This document shows, piece by piece, positions 1-10,428 of a stretch of 55,832 bases of DNA (positions within the stretch are counted from its first letter, which is position 1; each line of letters opens with the position of its first letter). Source of the DNA: Chara braunii (Eukaryota > Streptophyta > Charophyceae > Charales > Characeae); contig BFEA01000394.1 in assembly GCA_003427395.1 (NCBI GenBank), forward strand, positions 1,279,804-1,335,635, read 5' to 3'. The translations under genes were made by a program, and so were the position numbers. The notes beneath the pieces are model-generated. The model saw nothing but the letters and a program-made list of their open reading frames with translations, was not told where the DNA came from and did no database searches.

Positions 1-360
1 CCCCCCCCCCCTCTCCTCATACCCCTCCGCTCCTTTTGCCCCCCTTTCGACCCCCGTCACCCCTTTTTTCCCACACTCTCGCTATCCTCTTTTACCCACC
101 GGGACTCGCACACACAACCCTGACTCTTACCCCCCCCTCCATCACCCACCTCCGCCCCCTCCCCTTCCTCAGGTTGTGCCCTGTCCCCGGCTACATATTC
201 GCTACATCACCCTCTCCCCGTATTTCTGATCGCCTCCCTGTCACCTATCTCCCCCTGCACTCTCGCTGTCCTCTCCGCCCCAGGTCCTACTCTGATCCCG
301 GCTACATCCTTACCGCCACCTTCTTCCCCTTCCTTCCACAGCAACAGAAGAAATAACACA
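1..360. other. Pyrimidine-rich tract, possibly the outer 5' region of LINE L1
   Basis: The strand shown is strongly enriched in C and T, with repeated CCCCCTC and CTCTCC runs, and contains no plausible gene. A 106-codon open frame here is low-complexity Pro/Leu/Ser and looks like a composition artefact. The tract lies upstream of LINE L1 and may be its 5' UTR, but I see no boundary or target duplication that would fix where L1 begins. Confidence 0.4.
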
Positions 361-879
361 CGTTTTTTCCCTCTCCTACTAACGATCGTGGGCTCAGCGT
401 CGCCTGTAGGCTGGCCACTCGATCACGAATCGGGTTGAAAAGGTGAATAGCTGGGGATTTGGGTTTTTTTCTGCACTCGCAGTAGGTCTGCTCGATTCAA
501 CAGGGGGTAGGGGGGTATGTGTGACTGAGTATTTTTTTTGACACATACACGTAATACACACACAACTGAATTGCATTCTTGGATCGATTGAATTCTGGAG
601 TGTGGGTCGGTCGGTTGATTGAATGATTGATCGATTAATTGATAAGCCCGATCGACCGAAGCCACACATAGGCACACCGGTGTGGCAACGACCGTACGAA
701 CTCTCAAGGAAACTGCTGGTTGACCTTGTGTTTCCGACCCCCACCGCTTTGGTGTTCACGAGGTGGGGAAATAGGTGTAGGGGGTTTCACGGTGGGAATC
801 CAGGGGGGTACACGGTCACACCTTCTCTGTGGATTGACCTCCTCACAAAACTCTGATCTGTTGCCAAATCCCTGACAGC
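361..879 (+). other. Non-coding stretch upstream of LINE ORF1
   Basis: No convincing gene. Open frames on both strands are short and overlap one another. The position directly before the L1 ORF1 start suggests a LINE 5' untranslated region. I recognise no promoter motif. Confidence 0.35.
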
Positions 880-2367
880 ATGACGATCCAAAAGGGGGAA
901 AGAAAGACCAAACGACAAAAAGTTTTCTACCAAGGAGCGATGCGACATGTCGCCGGGGGGAATGGACCTCTGTCGGATACAACCATGACTGATTCCAACA
1001 GGGATCAGCAACAGGAAATACACACACAGCTAGAGGAACAAATCTCACCTGGCCAACTGTTAAAGGATCTGCAGCAGACTACAGAACGAATTGAGTCTGG
1101 AGGGGGAAAGGCCTCCTCCTCCTCCGCCACATCATTGGTGGACAGAGTGAAATGGGTGTACAGAGTGAAACGGGTGTACATTGGGGAATCCCTGAAAATC
1201 CAGCGGGAAGGAGGAGAGTTGAGTAATCAAACATGGCAGATCCCGCTGGAACACGTGTCTACAGCAAGCGCTTACTTTCTATCTAAACTGCTCACCAAAC
1301 CGGAAGAACGCTTGATCCACCAAGGGGGGAAGAAGATTCAGGTGAAAATGTTGCCCGCAGAAAAAATCCAGATGCGGGATGAGCTATATATGCGTCACAC
1401 GAGTATCTGGGTGTTCTATGATGACGCCGCATACAAGTCTTCGAACGATAAGATAGGCTGGATCCGAAAGAGACTCGCAGTCCTTAAGGGAAGTGGGGAA
1501 GGGGCCAGAGACTATTTTCTGATCCAGCCTGTCTCCTCTTCGGTTTTTACAGTACTCTGCATGTTCGAGACAGACAAAAAACAGATGGATGCTTGGCGTA
1601 GCGTACGATGTGGCAGATCTGAGGTACGGATCTACCCATGGTCGCCACAGGGGCAGCAAAGTAGGGAGGAGAGGCGTAACCACCTCATGACGGATTTCTG
1701 TTGGGTACAGTACAGACATATCCCGGTCGAGATCCAGGCTGCTTTTGATCAAGAGCTGGCACAAAAATATGATATTGTAGATTCTATTGATCCCCTCCCT
1801 GCTTTTGTGGCTCCTTGCGACGACTACCTGATGCTGGCGCTAAACTTACCGGATGACAACATCTTCCACATTGATGATGTGATCCCTTTCCGTATTGGGG
1901 GGAAGGATTTCAAAATCCACACGGCCCACAAGCGGCGGCCGTGGTGTTTCAAATGCCAACAGTACGGGCACGCCGTTGCAGAGGTGGGCTGTGCATTTCA
2001 CCCGGCAAGGCGTGCGAAGGCAACGGGACGTTTGCTTCGGGACCCCTTCTGCGCCTCCCATTGGCGGACAGTTGACCCTGGCCATGAGGGTTGGGTCTAT
2101 ATCGATGAAACCAACTCAGAGGGGAGGGCTAGAGGATGGGAATGGGAGAAGAAGGAGGACTGCGACTTCAACAGCAAACCCCCGGACCATTGGGTTCCCC
2201 CTTACTCGGTGGAAGTGCACTTGGTTGCAAAGATCGACCATCGATCTGGTGAGGAAAAGGTTCCGGAACCGAAGCCGGAATCCTTCCTAAAGGAAACAGA
2301 GAAGGAAGAATGTTGGAAGGTGATCCCCCCCAAAAAATCAGCAATCAAGCACAACACACCTCAGGAG

Positions 2368-2405
2368 CTGTCTCTTATACACATCTAGATGTGTATAAGA
2401 GACAG
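2368..2405. other. Nextera mate-pair junction adapter, copy 1
   Basis: A perfect 38-bp palindrome made of two inverted 19-bp Tn5 mosaic ends, AGATGTGTATAAGAGACAG being the second half. This is library-preparation sequence and not biological. It places an in-frame TAG in ORF1. Confidence 0.97.
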
Positions 2406-2586
2406 CCATTGGGTTCCCCCTTACTCGGTGGAAGTGCACTTGGTTGCAAAGATCGACCATCGATCTGGTGAGGAAAAGGTTCCGGAACCGAAGCCGGAAT
2501 CCTTCCTAAAGGAAACAGAGAAGGAAGAATGTTGGAAGGTGATCCCCCCCAAAAAATCAGCAATCAAGCACAACACACCTCAGGAG

Positions 2587-2624
2587 CTGTCTCTTATACA
2601 CATCTAGATGTGTATAAGAGACAG
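2587..2624. other. Nextera mate-pair junction adapter, copy 2
   Basis: Identical to the adapter at 2,368-2,405 and exactly 219 bp downstream of it. Confidence 0.97.
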
Positions 2625-2805
2625 CCATTGGGTTCCCCCTTACTCGGTGGAAGTGCACTTGGTTGCAAAGATCGACCATCGATCTGGTGAGGAAAAGGTT
2701 CCGGAACCGAAGCCGGAATCCTTCCTAAAGGAAACAGAGAAGGAAGAATGTTGGAAGGTGATCCCCCCCAAAAAATCAGCAATCAAGCACAACACACCTC
2801 AGGAG

Positions 2806-2843
2806 CTGTCTCTTATACACATCTAGATGTGTATAAGAGACAG
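2806..2843. other. Nextera mate-pair junction adapter, copy 3
   Basis: Third identical copy, again 219 bp further on. After the following 181-bp block the sequence continues uniquely into ORF1. Confidence 0.97.
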
Positions 2844-3866
2844 CCATTGGGTTCCCCCTTACTCGGTGGAAGTGCACTTGGTTGCAAAGATCGACCATCG
2901 ATCTGGTGAGGAAAAGGTTCCGGAACCGAAGCCGGAATCCTTCCTAAAGGAAACAGAGAAGGAAGAATGTTGGAAGGTGATCCCCCCCAAAAAATCAGCA
3001 ATCAAGCACAACACACCTCAGGAGTACCGAAAAAAAGCAACAACAACAAATGGTAGGGAGAACCTGGTTAGGGACACGAACCGCTACAAAGTTCTGGATG
3101 CCGATCCACCGGAACAGCCTTCTCAACAACAGGGGGCTACAACAGGGGGGGGAGGGGCCCTGCACAACAATGAACAAACTGTACACTCCAAAGAAGGCAC
3201 AAAGGAACAAATAGTGCATGAAAAGGGTACAGTCGGGGCCCTTATGGAGGAGGAAAAGCAGCAGGAAGTTATAGCACAAAAGCCAGGGGGCGAAAAGCAA
3301 AGAAGATTAGCAAAAGGGCAGGGGGGACTAGGGCCTAATGCACAAGAAAGTGAGGGAGGAGAGGGAGGGCAGGACACATAGGAGAGGGCGACAGGGGGAG
3401 GAGAGGGAGGGCATGACACACAGGAGAGGGCGGCGGGTGGGCCAGAGCACATGAACACAAGCGGAGGGGCGGAGAGTGCTGGTTTGGACGAACCTCGGCC
3501 TCACAGGCAACAGGCTTTCAACCCCCCCCAGACGGAGGACCTATTTCAGCAAGCTTTTGGCCCACAACCGATGGAAATTGAAGAGCCTCAAACTCAAACA
3601 GAGGCAACATCCTCACCTCTGCCGGACGAAATTATAACAGATCCCACGCCGAAGACGAAGGGGGAGGCGGAGGACAAAATGAAGGTCCTCACTGAGTGGC
3701 TCCACGAGCAGCTGAGAGGCCATTACACACACTGCCCTCACTTGACTGATGACTTCTGGGATCAGACATACTTAGAGCTGTTCGAAATGTTAAACTGCAG
3801 CCCGAGCCTACAATAGACTTTGGAGCATGGCCTGCCCCAGTCAGCCAGCTGGCAGGACACATAGCA

Positions 3867-4527
3867 TTGGGTATGACACATTGTTCACCAGCAATTCAAA
3901 TGCCCCCCCCCCCCCCCCCCGGAAATGAACAACCTCCTCCCCCTCCACCCCCCCTCCCCCCGGACCCGCCACCCCAAAAATCGGAGGGGGATAACACGGA
4001 ATCCCCCCGGCGGTCAAGACTGAGGCACCTGATTGAGAGAGGACTGTTCCAGGGGCTGCTTCCGGTAGGAGAAAGTCCCGGCAATCCCGATGAGAAAAAA
4101 ACAGGGTCGGTGGGAGATAGGCCTCTCGCCAGCGGAGGAATCTGATTACTCCTATTGCAGGGGAGGCCTTACGTTGCACGGATGGAGGTTAGAACAGGAC
4201 GGGGAAGGGCAGCGCGGCTTCATGATCAAACACGCCAAGGAGTTTATTGCGTCCCACTATGAAGCAGGAGCAAAAACTTTAATACGAGTAGGTTCAGGCT
4301 CCTGCAGAATTGCGGACAATGATCTCTACATCCTCTTTGAAGGAAAAAAGGATGCAGAACTCACATGGTTATCACATAACGCCCTCCTGGAACAGCACCA
4401 ACTCAAAATCAAGCCAAGCCACGTCTGGCCAGATTCGGATATCACCACCGCCCTTTGCTCCATAATTCGAAAGAACATTATTAATGATGGGGTGGCATGG
4501 GGCAACCATGTTTGGCATTATCTGTAG
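3867..4527 (+). pseudogene. LINE ORF2 N-terminal extension, frameshifted
   Basis: Two overlapping frames lie between ORF1 and the endonuclease. The first (3,867-4,145) begins with a proline-rich stretch over a poly-C run at 3,903-3,920, then reads RSRLRHLIERGLFQGLLP. The second (4,090-4,527) is a compact region of about 145 residues with TLHGWRLEQDGEGQ and ILFEGKKDAELTW, which I cannot assign to a family. The endonuclease then follows in a third frame. Two frameshifts are the simplest reading, with the poly-C run and the 4,527 junction as candidate sites. The unassigned region may be an ORF2 N-terminal domain or an ORF1 tail. Confidence 0.5.
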
Positions 4528-4537
4528 GTCCCAATAG

Positions 4538-5740
4538 TTGGAAGGTATTACACTGCTGCCTAAGGAAATGGAATGGGTAGAAGCCTTATACGGCCAAAAT
4601 AAAGCTTGGCGCAGTACCCTCCGCAACGCGGACCTTGACCTCAGATCCATTAACGTGAACGGCTTGGCGAGCATCTGCCCGAACAAATCTCTAGCCATCA
4701 GGGACCTCCTTAGAGGGGTGGAGGGTCGAAATTGGCCAGATGTAGTGTGTGTTCAGGAAACACACCTGTTAGACTCTCCTAATCATAATAGGGCCCATAA
4801 GGCGGTTTGGCCATATCAGGCCTATAGGGCACATGCGTCGAGGCCGGCGAGTGCGGGGACTGCAATTTGGATCCCGCCGGATTCTCGATTGGAGGTGCTT
4901 TATAGCGATGCAGATGTGGATGAGGGACGATGGGTGTCTATCCTTGGGGCGCTGAAATTGGAAATAATATGCATCTTTTGCATTTATGCGCCCAGCACAG
5001 GGGCGGAACGCGAGGAATTTTTTCAACAAATCCAAGGTAAGATGCCACAGGGCATCCTCATCATCCTCGCTGACGACTTCAACGCTGCTCTTGATAGGTG
5101 GTTGGAGCGCTGGCACGTCCCCACATCTACCCTGCGACAGGTTGTTGAGGATGAGGACATGCTCCATGGACTTTGTGACTCCCTGTCCCTCCTCGAAAGC
5201 TATCGCTGGCTCTTTCCAACCAACTGCACTTATACGTGCATCCAGAATAATGACCCTACAAGGCTCTCAAAATCTAGGATTGATATGATCCTCATCTCAG
5301 AGGACCTCGCAGGCAGCCTATCCCTTGCCGCTATCCTCCCGTCAAGCCCCTTCCCGGGGTTGGACCACAAGATGTACATGTTAGCGCTCACCTTTTGCAA
5401 TAGACCGGACCAAGGTCCAGACTTCTATAAGCTAAACACTTCCTTGTTGCGTCTGAAATCATTCCGTCAGTATCTGTCCCAGGCATGGGCATATTGGAGG
5501 GAACGATATCCTGAAATAGGCTTTCTAGTGACATGGTTTAATAACGGCCTCTTTTTTATGGCAAAAAGATGCAACGAATTCTCTAAACTACAAGCCAAGC
5601 AACGACATACGCACAAAATCGATCTGTTAAATCAACTTCAAGAGTTGGAGCAGCAACCAACACCACAAGAAGCAGCCTCATATGTGCAAAGCATACAAGC
5701 TCTCAAAACCCAACTCCTCCAACAAGCAGAATACCGATAG
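4538..5740 (+). pseudogene. LINE ORF2, APE-type endonuclease domain
   Basis: This domain nicks target DNA to prime reverse transcription. Family motifs appear in order: SINVNGL near residue 37; VVCVQETHL near residue 70 with the metal-binding Glu at about 74; YAPSTGAEREEFF; LADDFNAALDRW; SRIDMILIS; and GLDHKMYM carrying the terminal Asp-His pair. LADDFNA replaces the usual GDFNA Gly with Asp, while the sister copy L3 keeps GDFNAAPDRW, so L1 probably lost a conserved residue. The frame is open for 400 codons without a convincing ATG and ends at TAG 5,738-5,740. The same frame then continues into the reverse transcriptase. Confidence 0.85.
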
Positions 5741-7825
5741 CAAGGGGCTCGAATTCGTGAGAAACTCTCGACTCTTTCCACAGAGGGACAGATGGACACT
5801 AATTTTTTTGCCATGGCCCGGGCTAGAGCTAAGCGTGCGACGATAGAGACTCTGTATGGCCCAGGGGGCCCTAACACACACCCAGTTACCACAACGACAG
5901 GATGTTTAAAGATTGGTCGTAATTTCTTTAAGGATCTCTTTAACTCCCACATTCCCCCCTCCGATGAGAAATATAGGCGGAAACAAATTGCAAATTTTCT
6001 TCAACCAATGGACAGGTCCCTTTCTTTGCAGCAGAGGGAGCAACTTGTAGCCCTTGTGACCAAGGAGGAAGTCTGGACAACCCTTCTCAAGATGGAAGAG
6101 GAGAAAACCCCTGGTCTGGATGGCCTTCCAAAACAATTTTGGGAAGGAATGTAGGACTGCATATGCTCGGATCTCATGAACTTTTACAGGGAGGTGGAGC
6201 GTACAGAGGACATGGGGGAGTTGGTTGGCCAAGGGGTGTTATCGCTGCTATATAAAAAAGAGGACATGTTCAACATTCGGAATTATAGACCAATTACCCT
6301 CCTAATTGTGGTGTATAAGATGCTGGCAAAGGCTCTGACAAATAGGCTGATCCTAGTCATGGAGAGGGTGATCCATCCTTCACAGACTGGATGTATGCAG
6401 CATAGGCAAATCCAAGAAAACATCCTACTGATAAATGAAGTGTTGCAACTATCCCGTCACTCGAAACAAAATGTAGCCTTGGTTTTTATCGATTTTGAAA
6501 AGGCTTACGATCATGTAGATTGACTCTTCCTTGATAAGTGTTTGGAGAAAATGAATTTTGGGCCGATCTTCCGTAGATGGATCCGCATCCTCCATCAAAA
6601 TGCTACCACAAGGGTGCAGATCAACGGGACCTTGGCACCTCCAATTAACTTAGAACGCTCGGTGCGGCAAGGAGATCCGATTGCACCCTTCCTCTTCCTT
6701 ATTATCATGGAAGCTTTATCAGCCAACCTGCGAGCTAACAAGGACATTAAAAGGCTTTGGGTTGCACGAATCCCGGAGGACGCAGTCCCGATCTGCTCGC
6801 TGTTTGCAGATGACCTGTCCATTATAGCTGAAGCCACGCACGGAAATATGGAGGAAATTCGTCAACTTATGGACAGATTCGCTCAGGTTGCGGACATGAT
6901 AGTGAATTGGGGAAGCAAAACCCAAGGGTGGTGGATTCACTACCAGGGGGGTCGGCCACCGGAATCTCCGAATATTCATTGGCTTCCCCATCAGGCTCCC
7001 ATTAGGGTTTTGGGGGTACAGATGACAGCCCAGGGCTGCCCTCCCTCGAATTATGACTAGATCTTAGCACCGACTTTGGCAAAACTGGCCAACTGGAGGG
7101 ATAAACACATCTCCATTTTTGGCAGGGCATTGATCATTAACAACGTAGTATTTGCCACTCTCTGGTACAAGTCGATACTATGGCCACTAAGCAAACCCGC
7201 CCTTAAGGCGCTACAGTCTAAGGTGGCAGCCTTCTTATGGAAAGGGAACGATGAACGAACCAATGTTATCAGTAGGGTAGCATGGGAATCGGTTATCCAA
7301 CCTAAAACAATGGGAGGCCTGGACTTCATTGATCCTATAACTCAGGTCCAGGCCCTCCGCCTGAAATGACTAATAACCATCATCTTTGCCATTGACAGTC
7401 CGTGCCAGGCCCTGGCCCTAGACCACATCGCTCGCTTGGCCCCGTTAGCCCCACCAGAGGTCAACCCGTTGACGTGGATCGAGGATCGCTACTGGTCGAT
7501 TCTGCGAAGAGTCCAAGGCCAAAAAGTCGACCAGTTCCGGCCGTCTTTGCTGAAATGCTGGCGTAGGCTTCCTCTCCCTGAGAAGCAAGCACCGGTACGC
7601 TGGGAGAAAATATACCGTCAACCCTTCACAATGTTTGGTAACCGATGGATCACCCCCAGCAATGGTCGGGTTCTAATCAGCACGGAAGCCTCATGGAAGG
7701 GGTGGGTGAAAAACGGGGTCCTCAGGGTGGGCCACCTATGGGACCGAGCAAGGAGGAACTGGAAAACGGTGTCCCAGCGTCGTGGACGCCCCGCGATGCG
7801 TGAACAGGGGAAGCGCCAGCTGTGA
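5741..7825 (+). pseudogene. LINE ORF2, reverse transcriptase domain with in-frame stops
   Basis: The whole segment stays in the same frame as the endonuclease. Typical LINE RT landmarks are EKTPGLDGLPKQFW, NYRPITLL, the catalytic block FIDFEKAYDHVD, SVRQGDPIAPFLF, and FADD in SLFADDLSII. A thumb region follows with WRDKHISIFGRALIINNV. Stops interrupt at 6,152 (TAG), 6,521 (TGA), 7,058 (TAG) and 7,367 (TGA). The 6,521 stop directly follows YDHVD, where LINE RTs have Trp. The 7,367 stop falls where L2 has Trp. The frame ends at 7,825, and the zf-RVT C-terminal domain seen in L2 is not visible here, so L1 appears truncated or rearranged at its C-terminus. Confidence 0.85.
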
Positions 7826-8283
7826 TTGATTGGAGGATAACTACACAAAAGTTGTGTGGTTCTGTGAGCGAGCCATGACTACCAGGGAGGAAAATTTGGA
7901 GAGGGAGCTACATATTGGAGCAAACGAATGGCTGATTACCTTGGAGAACGGGCGCAGATGGCTACAGGAGATTGTGAGAGAGATGTCTTTGCGGCTGCAA
8001 ATGGAGCCAGAGGTCGAAGGGGGAGCGATCGCTCTGGCTGGTTGGATGAAGGACAAAAGTGAGGACATGCTGGCGATCATCTGGGAGCTGGAGGAGGGGG
8101 CGGATCCTTGGCTTGACGTCCGCATCGATGGAGAAGGGCAGATGGCATCATGTAAGTCTGCAAAACCCTCTTCAATGAGGGTCACGATCTGTATGATCTT
8201 CTGGAAGACCGGTTGGCGGGCATTATTGATCGTGAGGCGCGGACGAGGTAACAGCGGTAGCATCAAGATTAACAACAACAGTA
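7826..8283 (+). other. Unassigned coding-like stretch after the RT
   Basis: An open frame (7,830-8,297, beginning at TTG) encodes a Glu/Trp-rich helical sequence with LERELHIGANEWLITLENG and IIWELEEGADPWLDVRIDG. I do not recognise it. It lies where L2 has the rest of its RT C-terminus but does not align with it by eye. It may be divergent LINE C-terminus, or unrelated sequence joined by deletion. Confidence 0.3.
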
Positions 8284-8592
8284 ATGGATGGGTGTGACAA
8301 CAACAACAACAGCAAGAACACTAACAACAACAATAGCGGCGAAAACATCATCAACAAGAAAAACAACAACAACAATAACAACAACGATAATATAAACAGC
8401 AACGACGACGACAATGACAGTGACAACTATGGAAGCAGAGGGGCTGACAGCTGTGTCCGGGCAGTTGCTATCATCAGCGACATGATGGGGGAGATGCTGC
8501 AAGCGGATGAAGGGGAGATGGGGGTTGGAACGGAAAAGGGGTTTGTCATCTCCCCCCCCCTCAACGATAGGGACGACGACGACAACAAAGTC

Positions 8593-8636
<44 letters not shown>

Positions 8637-8690
8637 CGACGACAATAACAACAACAACAGCAACAATAACAACGAAGACGACGACGATGG
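8284..8690 (+). repeat. (AAC)n-type microsatellite, two main tracts
   Basis: Long AAC, GAC and AAT trinucleotide runs occur at about 8,296-8,425 and 8,585-8,680. The 194-codon frame across them is mostly Asn and Asp and should not be read as a gene. The two tracts are separated by about 160 bp of non-repetitive sequence that partly recurs at about 8,735-8,800 (ATGCTGCAAG core). Confidence 0.85.
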
Positions 8691-9095
8691 CGGCCGCGAC
8701 CAAGGGAGCAGTGGGGTAGGAAACGACATCCGGACGGCTGAGATTATCATCACCGCGATGGGAGGGATGCTGCAAGTGGACGTGGGGGCTGATGGTCTTG
8801 TTGGGTGGTGGTGGGATGTACAGGGATTAATTAGCAGGAGGTCAATCCTTCCCTGCGCAGGGAAGTAATCAATGCCCCCTGACAGTCTCATATGATAATG
8901 CCTATTGGATACTGGACTGGATGCCCAGATCATACATCTCTCATCATTGATAGAGCTTTGCTTTTAGGCTTGATTCATAAAAGATCATATTCATCATATA
9001 GTGCTTAGGGTTTCGTGATTACACTTCGATAGATATAGAATATGGACATATCTAGATAGTTTCTGCCTGTTGGACATAGTTACACACGCGATATA

Positions 9096-9345
9096 GGAAC
9101 GCTGAACCCGTTTTCCAGCAGATACAAATCACATCACTGTAATACACATCACATCATGGTTAGGGTTTCGTTCGATTGGATTGATGCCTCAGTTTGGTTT
9201 GGAGACTCTATAGACTAGATGGACAGGGACGTTGGACCCGTTTTCCGGGACATATATTCACACCATTGCACACGGACGCTGGACCTGATTTCCAGCAGAT
9301 NCATTTTCATCATTGTACAGGGACGCTGGACCCGATTTCCAGCAG
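9096..9345 (+). repeat. Degenerate tandem copies of the LINE 3' hairpin motif
   Basis: The motif with core GCTGGACCCGTTTTCCAGCA occurs with changes at about 9,096-9,120, 9,227-9,252, 9,274-9,300 and 9,320-9,345. Only the last copy is followed by the second hairpin and the poly-A. This looks like local duplication of the 3' recognition region. One base at 9,301 is an N. Confidence 0.7.
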
Positions 9346-9372
9346 GTGTAGCTCCCCACCAATAGATGGAGC
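9325..9372 (+). promoter_or_regulatory. Two-hairpin 3' end of LINE L1
   Basis: Hairpin 1 pairs GCTGGA (9,325-9,330) with TCCAGC (9,338-9,343). Hairpin 2 pairs GCTCC (9,351-9,355) with GGAGC (9,368-9,372). Versions of the same pair precede poly-A at the ends of L2, L4 and the 9.9-kb fragment. In stringent-type LINEs a 3' stem-loop is the signal the RT recognises, and I infer that role here. Confidence 0.6.
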
Positions 9373-9440
9373 CTTCAACGCCGGGGCCTACTTACCGGGG
9401 ATGCTCTTATCGCCTCGTTAAGTAGGTTTCCCGTATACGA

Positions 9441-9445
<5 letters not shown>

Positions 9446-9474
<29 letters not shown>

Positions 9475-9483
9475 GGATCTGAG

Positions 9484-9517
<34 letters not shown>

Positions 9518-9554
9518 GGATCTGGACTTTTATAAGAAAAAAGGAAAAAAAAAA
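9446..9554 (+). repeat. Poly-A tail of L1 with duplicated spacer
   Basis: A 28-A run (9,446-9,473), a CGGATCTGAGTTTTT spacer, another 28-A run (9,489-9,516), then CGGATCTGGACTTTTATAAG and a third, interrupted A run. The repeated A-run plus CGGATCTG unit suggests slippage or repeated tail synthesis. Homopolymer lengths in assemblies are uncertain. Confidence 0.75.
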
Positions 9555-9874
9555 AAAAAGAATAGCGTGTAGTGTGTGTGACCACGTTGGCTTGACTCAT
9601 CCTGAATCAATCCACTAGGGGGCCTTCGTCCCTTGTGAAACTTTAAAGAAACAATCGGGGATACTGGGGCCATTACCCAGCTTCGGCTGAGAACAACATG
9701 AGTATTGGTGAAAATTGCAGAACTTTTCCTGGAAACCTTCTGAAAAAATTAGGAAATTCTACAGAAGAATTAATGACTAGCCTGCTATCCGAATTTCCCA
9801 TAAGGCAAGGTTCGTCTGCTTCCACTTCCATTGGGGCTGGGTACTGCCCAGCCTTGGTGCTTGTCAATGCCTTC
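9555..9874. other. No recognisable feature
   Basis: No gene or family resemblance found. The 64-codon minus-strand frame (9,673-9,867) has no recognisable domain. It may be further LINE-derived sequence. Confidence 0.3.
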
Positions 9875-10260
9875 TTTTTTTTTTTTTTTCATGTTGAAGG
9901 CTCCATCTATTGTGGGGAGCTGCACCTGCTGGATTCGAACATCCCTGTTCAATGTACAACTGTGGCGGTGTGTCCATATGCTTGGACCACCAATGCCAAG
10001 GCCCTTCTTTGAGCACAGCGATGTATGACTATGTTGTGAGTATGCATGATGGGTCCAAGTGGCCTCAATACTGGTAGGGTGATGATCCTGAGTGCTGGAC
10101 ACACTGAGGTACGATAGTAGGGATAGGGGGTGCGCTAGGAGTATTGACATGAGGATGGGTTAGGAGGTGGCCTTACCCTGTCAGGACAACGATTGGCTGC
10201 CCGCTATTAGCAATCACCGGGCGTCTGGTCCTTGGCCTCTACAACACCATGGGCCTTTTT
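9875..10260 (-). mobile_element. Short LINE 3'-end fragment with poly-A (L5)
   Basis: Read on the minus strand, a non-coding sequence ends in the LINE hairpin-2 motif (GCTCC and GGAGC arms retained) and then a 15-base A run (poly-T at 9,875-9,889 on the + strand). It is a 5'-truncated LINE tail or a SINE that borrowed the same tail. A GTTCGAATCC sequence resembling a tRNA B box is present in the hairpin-1 position, but no A box is evident. The left limit on the minus strand (about 10,260) is a guess. Confidence 0.5.
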
Positions 10261-10428
10261 AGAAAAAATAAAAGAATAGTGTGTAATAAGGGTCTTGCGC
10301 ACCACAGACGAGTGGATAGCATTGCAACCTGAAACGTAGGTTGGAAAACTGGCATTTGACACCCCAGTTGGCAGTGGACTCCAGCAGATCCAGGCCTGGA
10401 CATGGGCTCCAGGGTACGATGGATGCTA

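Larger units (their letters stand above)
2187..3024 (+). repeat. Four identical 181-bp blocks separated by sequencing adapter (assembly artefact)
   Basis: The blocks 2,187-2,367, 2,406-2,586, 2,625-2,805 and 2,844-3,024 appear identical by eye. They are spaced at exactly 219 bp, which is 181 bp of ORF1 plus a 38-bp palindromic spacer. The spacer is the Tn5 mosaic end followed by its own reverse complement, as in a Nextera mate-pair junction. Normal ORF1 sequence resumes at 3,025. The true genome very probably has one copy of the block. Confidence 0.95.
880..3816 (+). pseudogene. LINE ORF1: nucleic-acid-binding protein with zinc knuckle
   Basis: ORF1 proteins of LINEs bind the element RNA. 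The frame starts at ATG 880 with a basic N-terminus. A central domain contains motifs such as SIWVFYDD and CWVQYRHIPVEIQ, in the style of the DUF4283 region of plant LINE ORF1. A zinc knuckle at about residues 355-370 reads CFKCQQYGH followed by six residues and C, so the last spacing is six instead of the usual four. The natural frame is interrupted at 2,368-3,024 by artefactual repeats that add 657 bp, a multiple of three, but introduce adapter stops. A TAG at 3,379-3,381 then ends the frame. The same frame continues to 3,816 through a degenerate repeat where the sister unit has CAG, so the stop is a simple C-to-T change. Confidence 0.75.
880..9473 (+). mobile_element. LINE-type non-LTR retrotransposon L1, decayed, nearly full length
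   Basis: The order is ORF1 with a zinc knuckle, a proline-rich linker, an APE-type endonuclease, a reverse transcriptase, a low-complexity (AAC)n stretch, a 3' UTR ending in two small hairpins, and a poly-A run starting at 9,446. This is the plan of plant APE-type LINEs, which move by target-primed reverse transcription. The left boundary is unknown and may lie upstream of 880. The ORFs carry several in-frame stops and at least two frameshifts, so the copy is inactive. Minus-strand copies L2, L3 and L4 in this window are close relatives and help to read the ancestral codons. Confidence 0.85.

Noticed and set aside
1-356. 106-codon Pro/Leu-rich protein at the left edge
   Set aside because: Low-complexity translation of a pyrimidine-rich tract.
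2187-3024. Tandem repeat with 38-bp palindromic spacers that looks like a satellite or CRISPR-like array
   Set aside because: The spacer is exactly the Nextera mosaic end and its reverse complement, and the blocks appear identical, so it is a library artefact.
5738-7369. Genetic code reassignment of TAG and TGA
   Set aside because: The same codons stand for Gln, Trp and Arg at different sites, sister copies have normal codons there, and frameshifts coexist. Decay is the simpler explanation.
8284-8868. 194-codon Asn/Asp-rich protein
   Set aside because: It is the translation of an (AAC)n microsatellite; the other frames and strand are equally open.
9930-9950. tRNA gene or SINE head from a GTTCGAATCC B-box match
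   Set aside because: No A box at the right distance and no cloverleaf. It sits in the LINE tail motif, so chance is likely.
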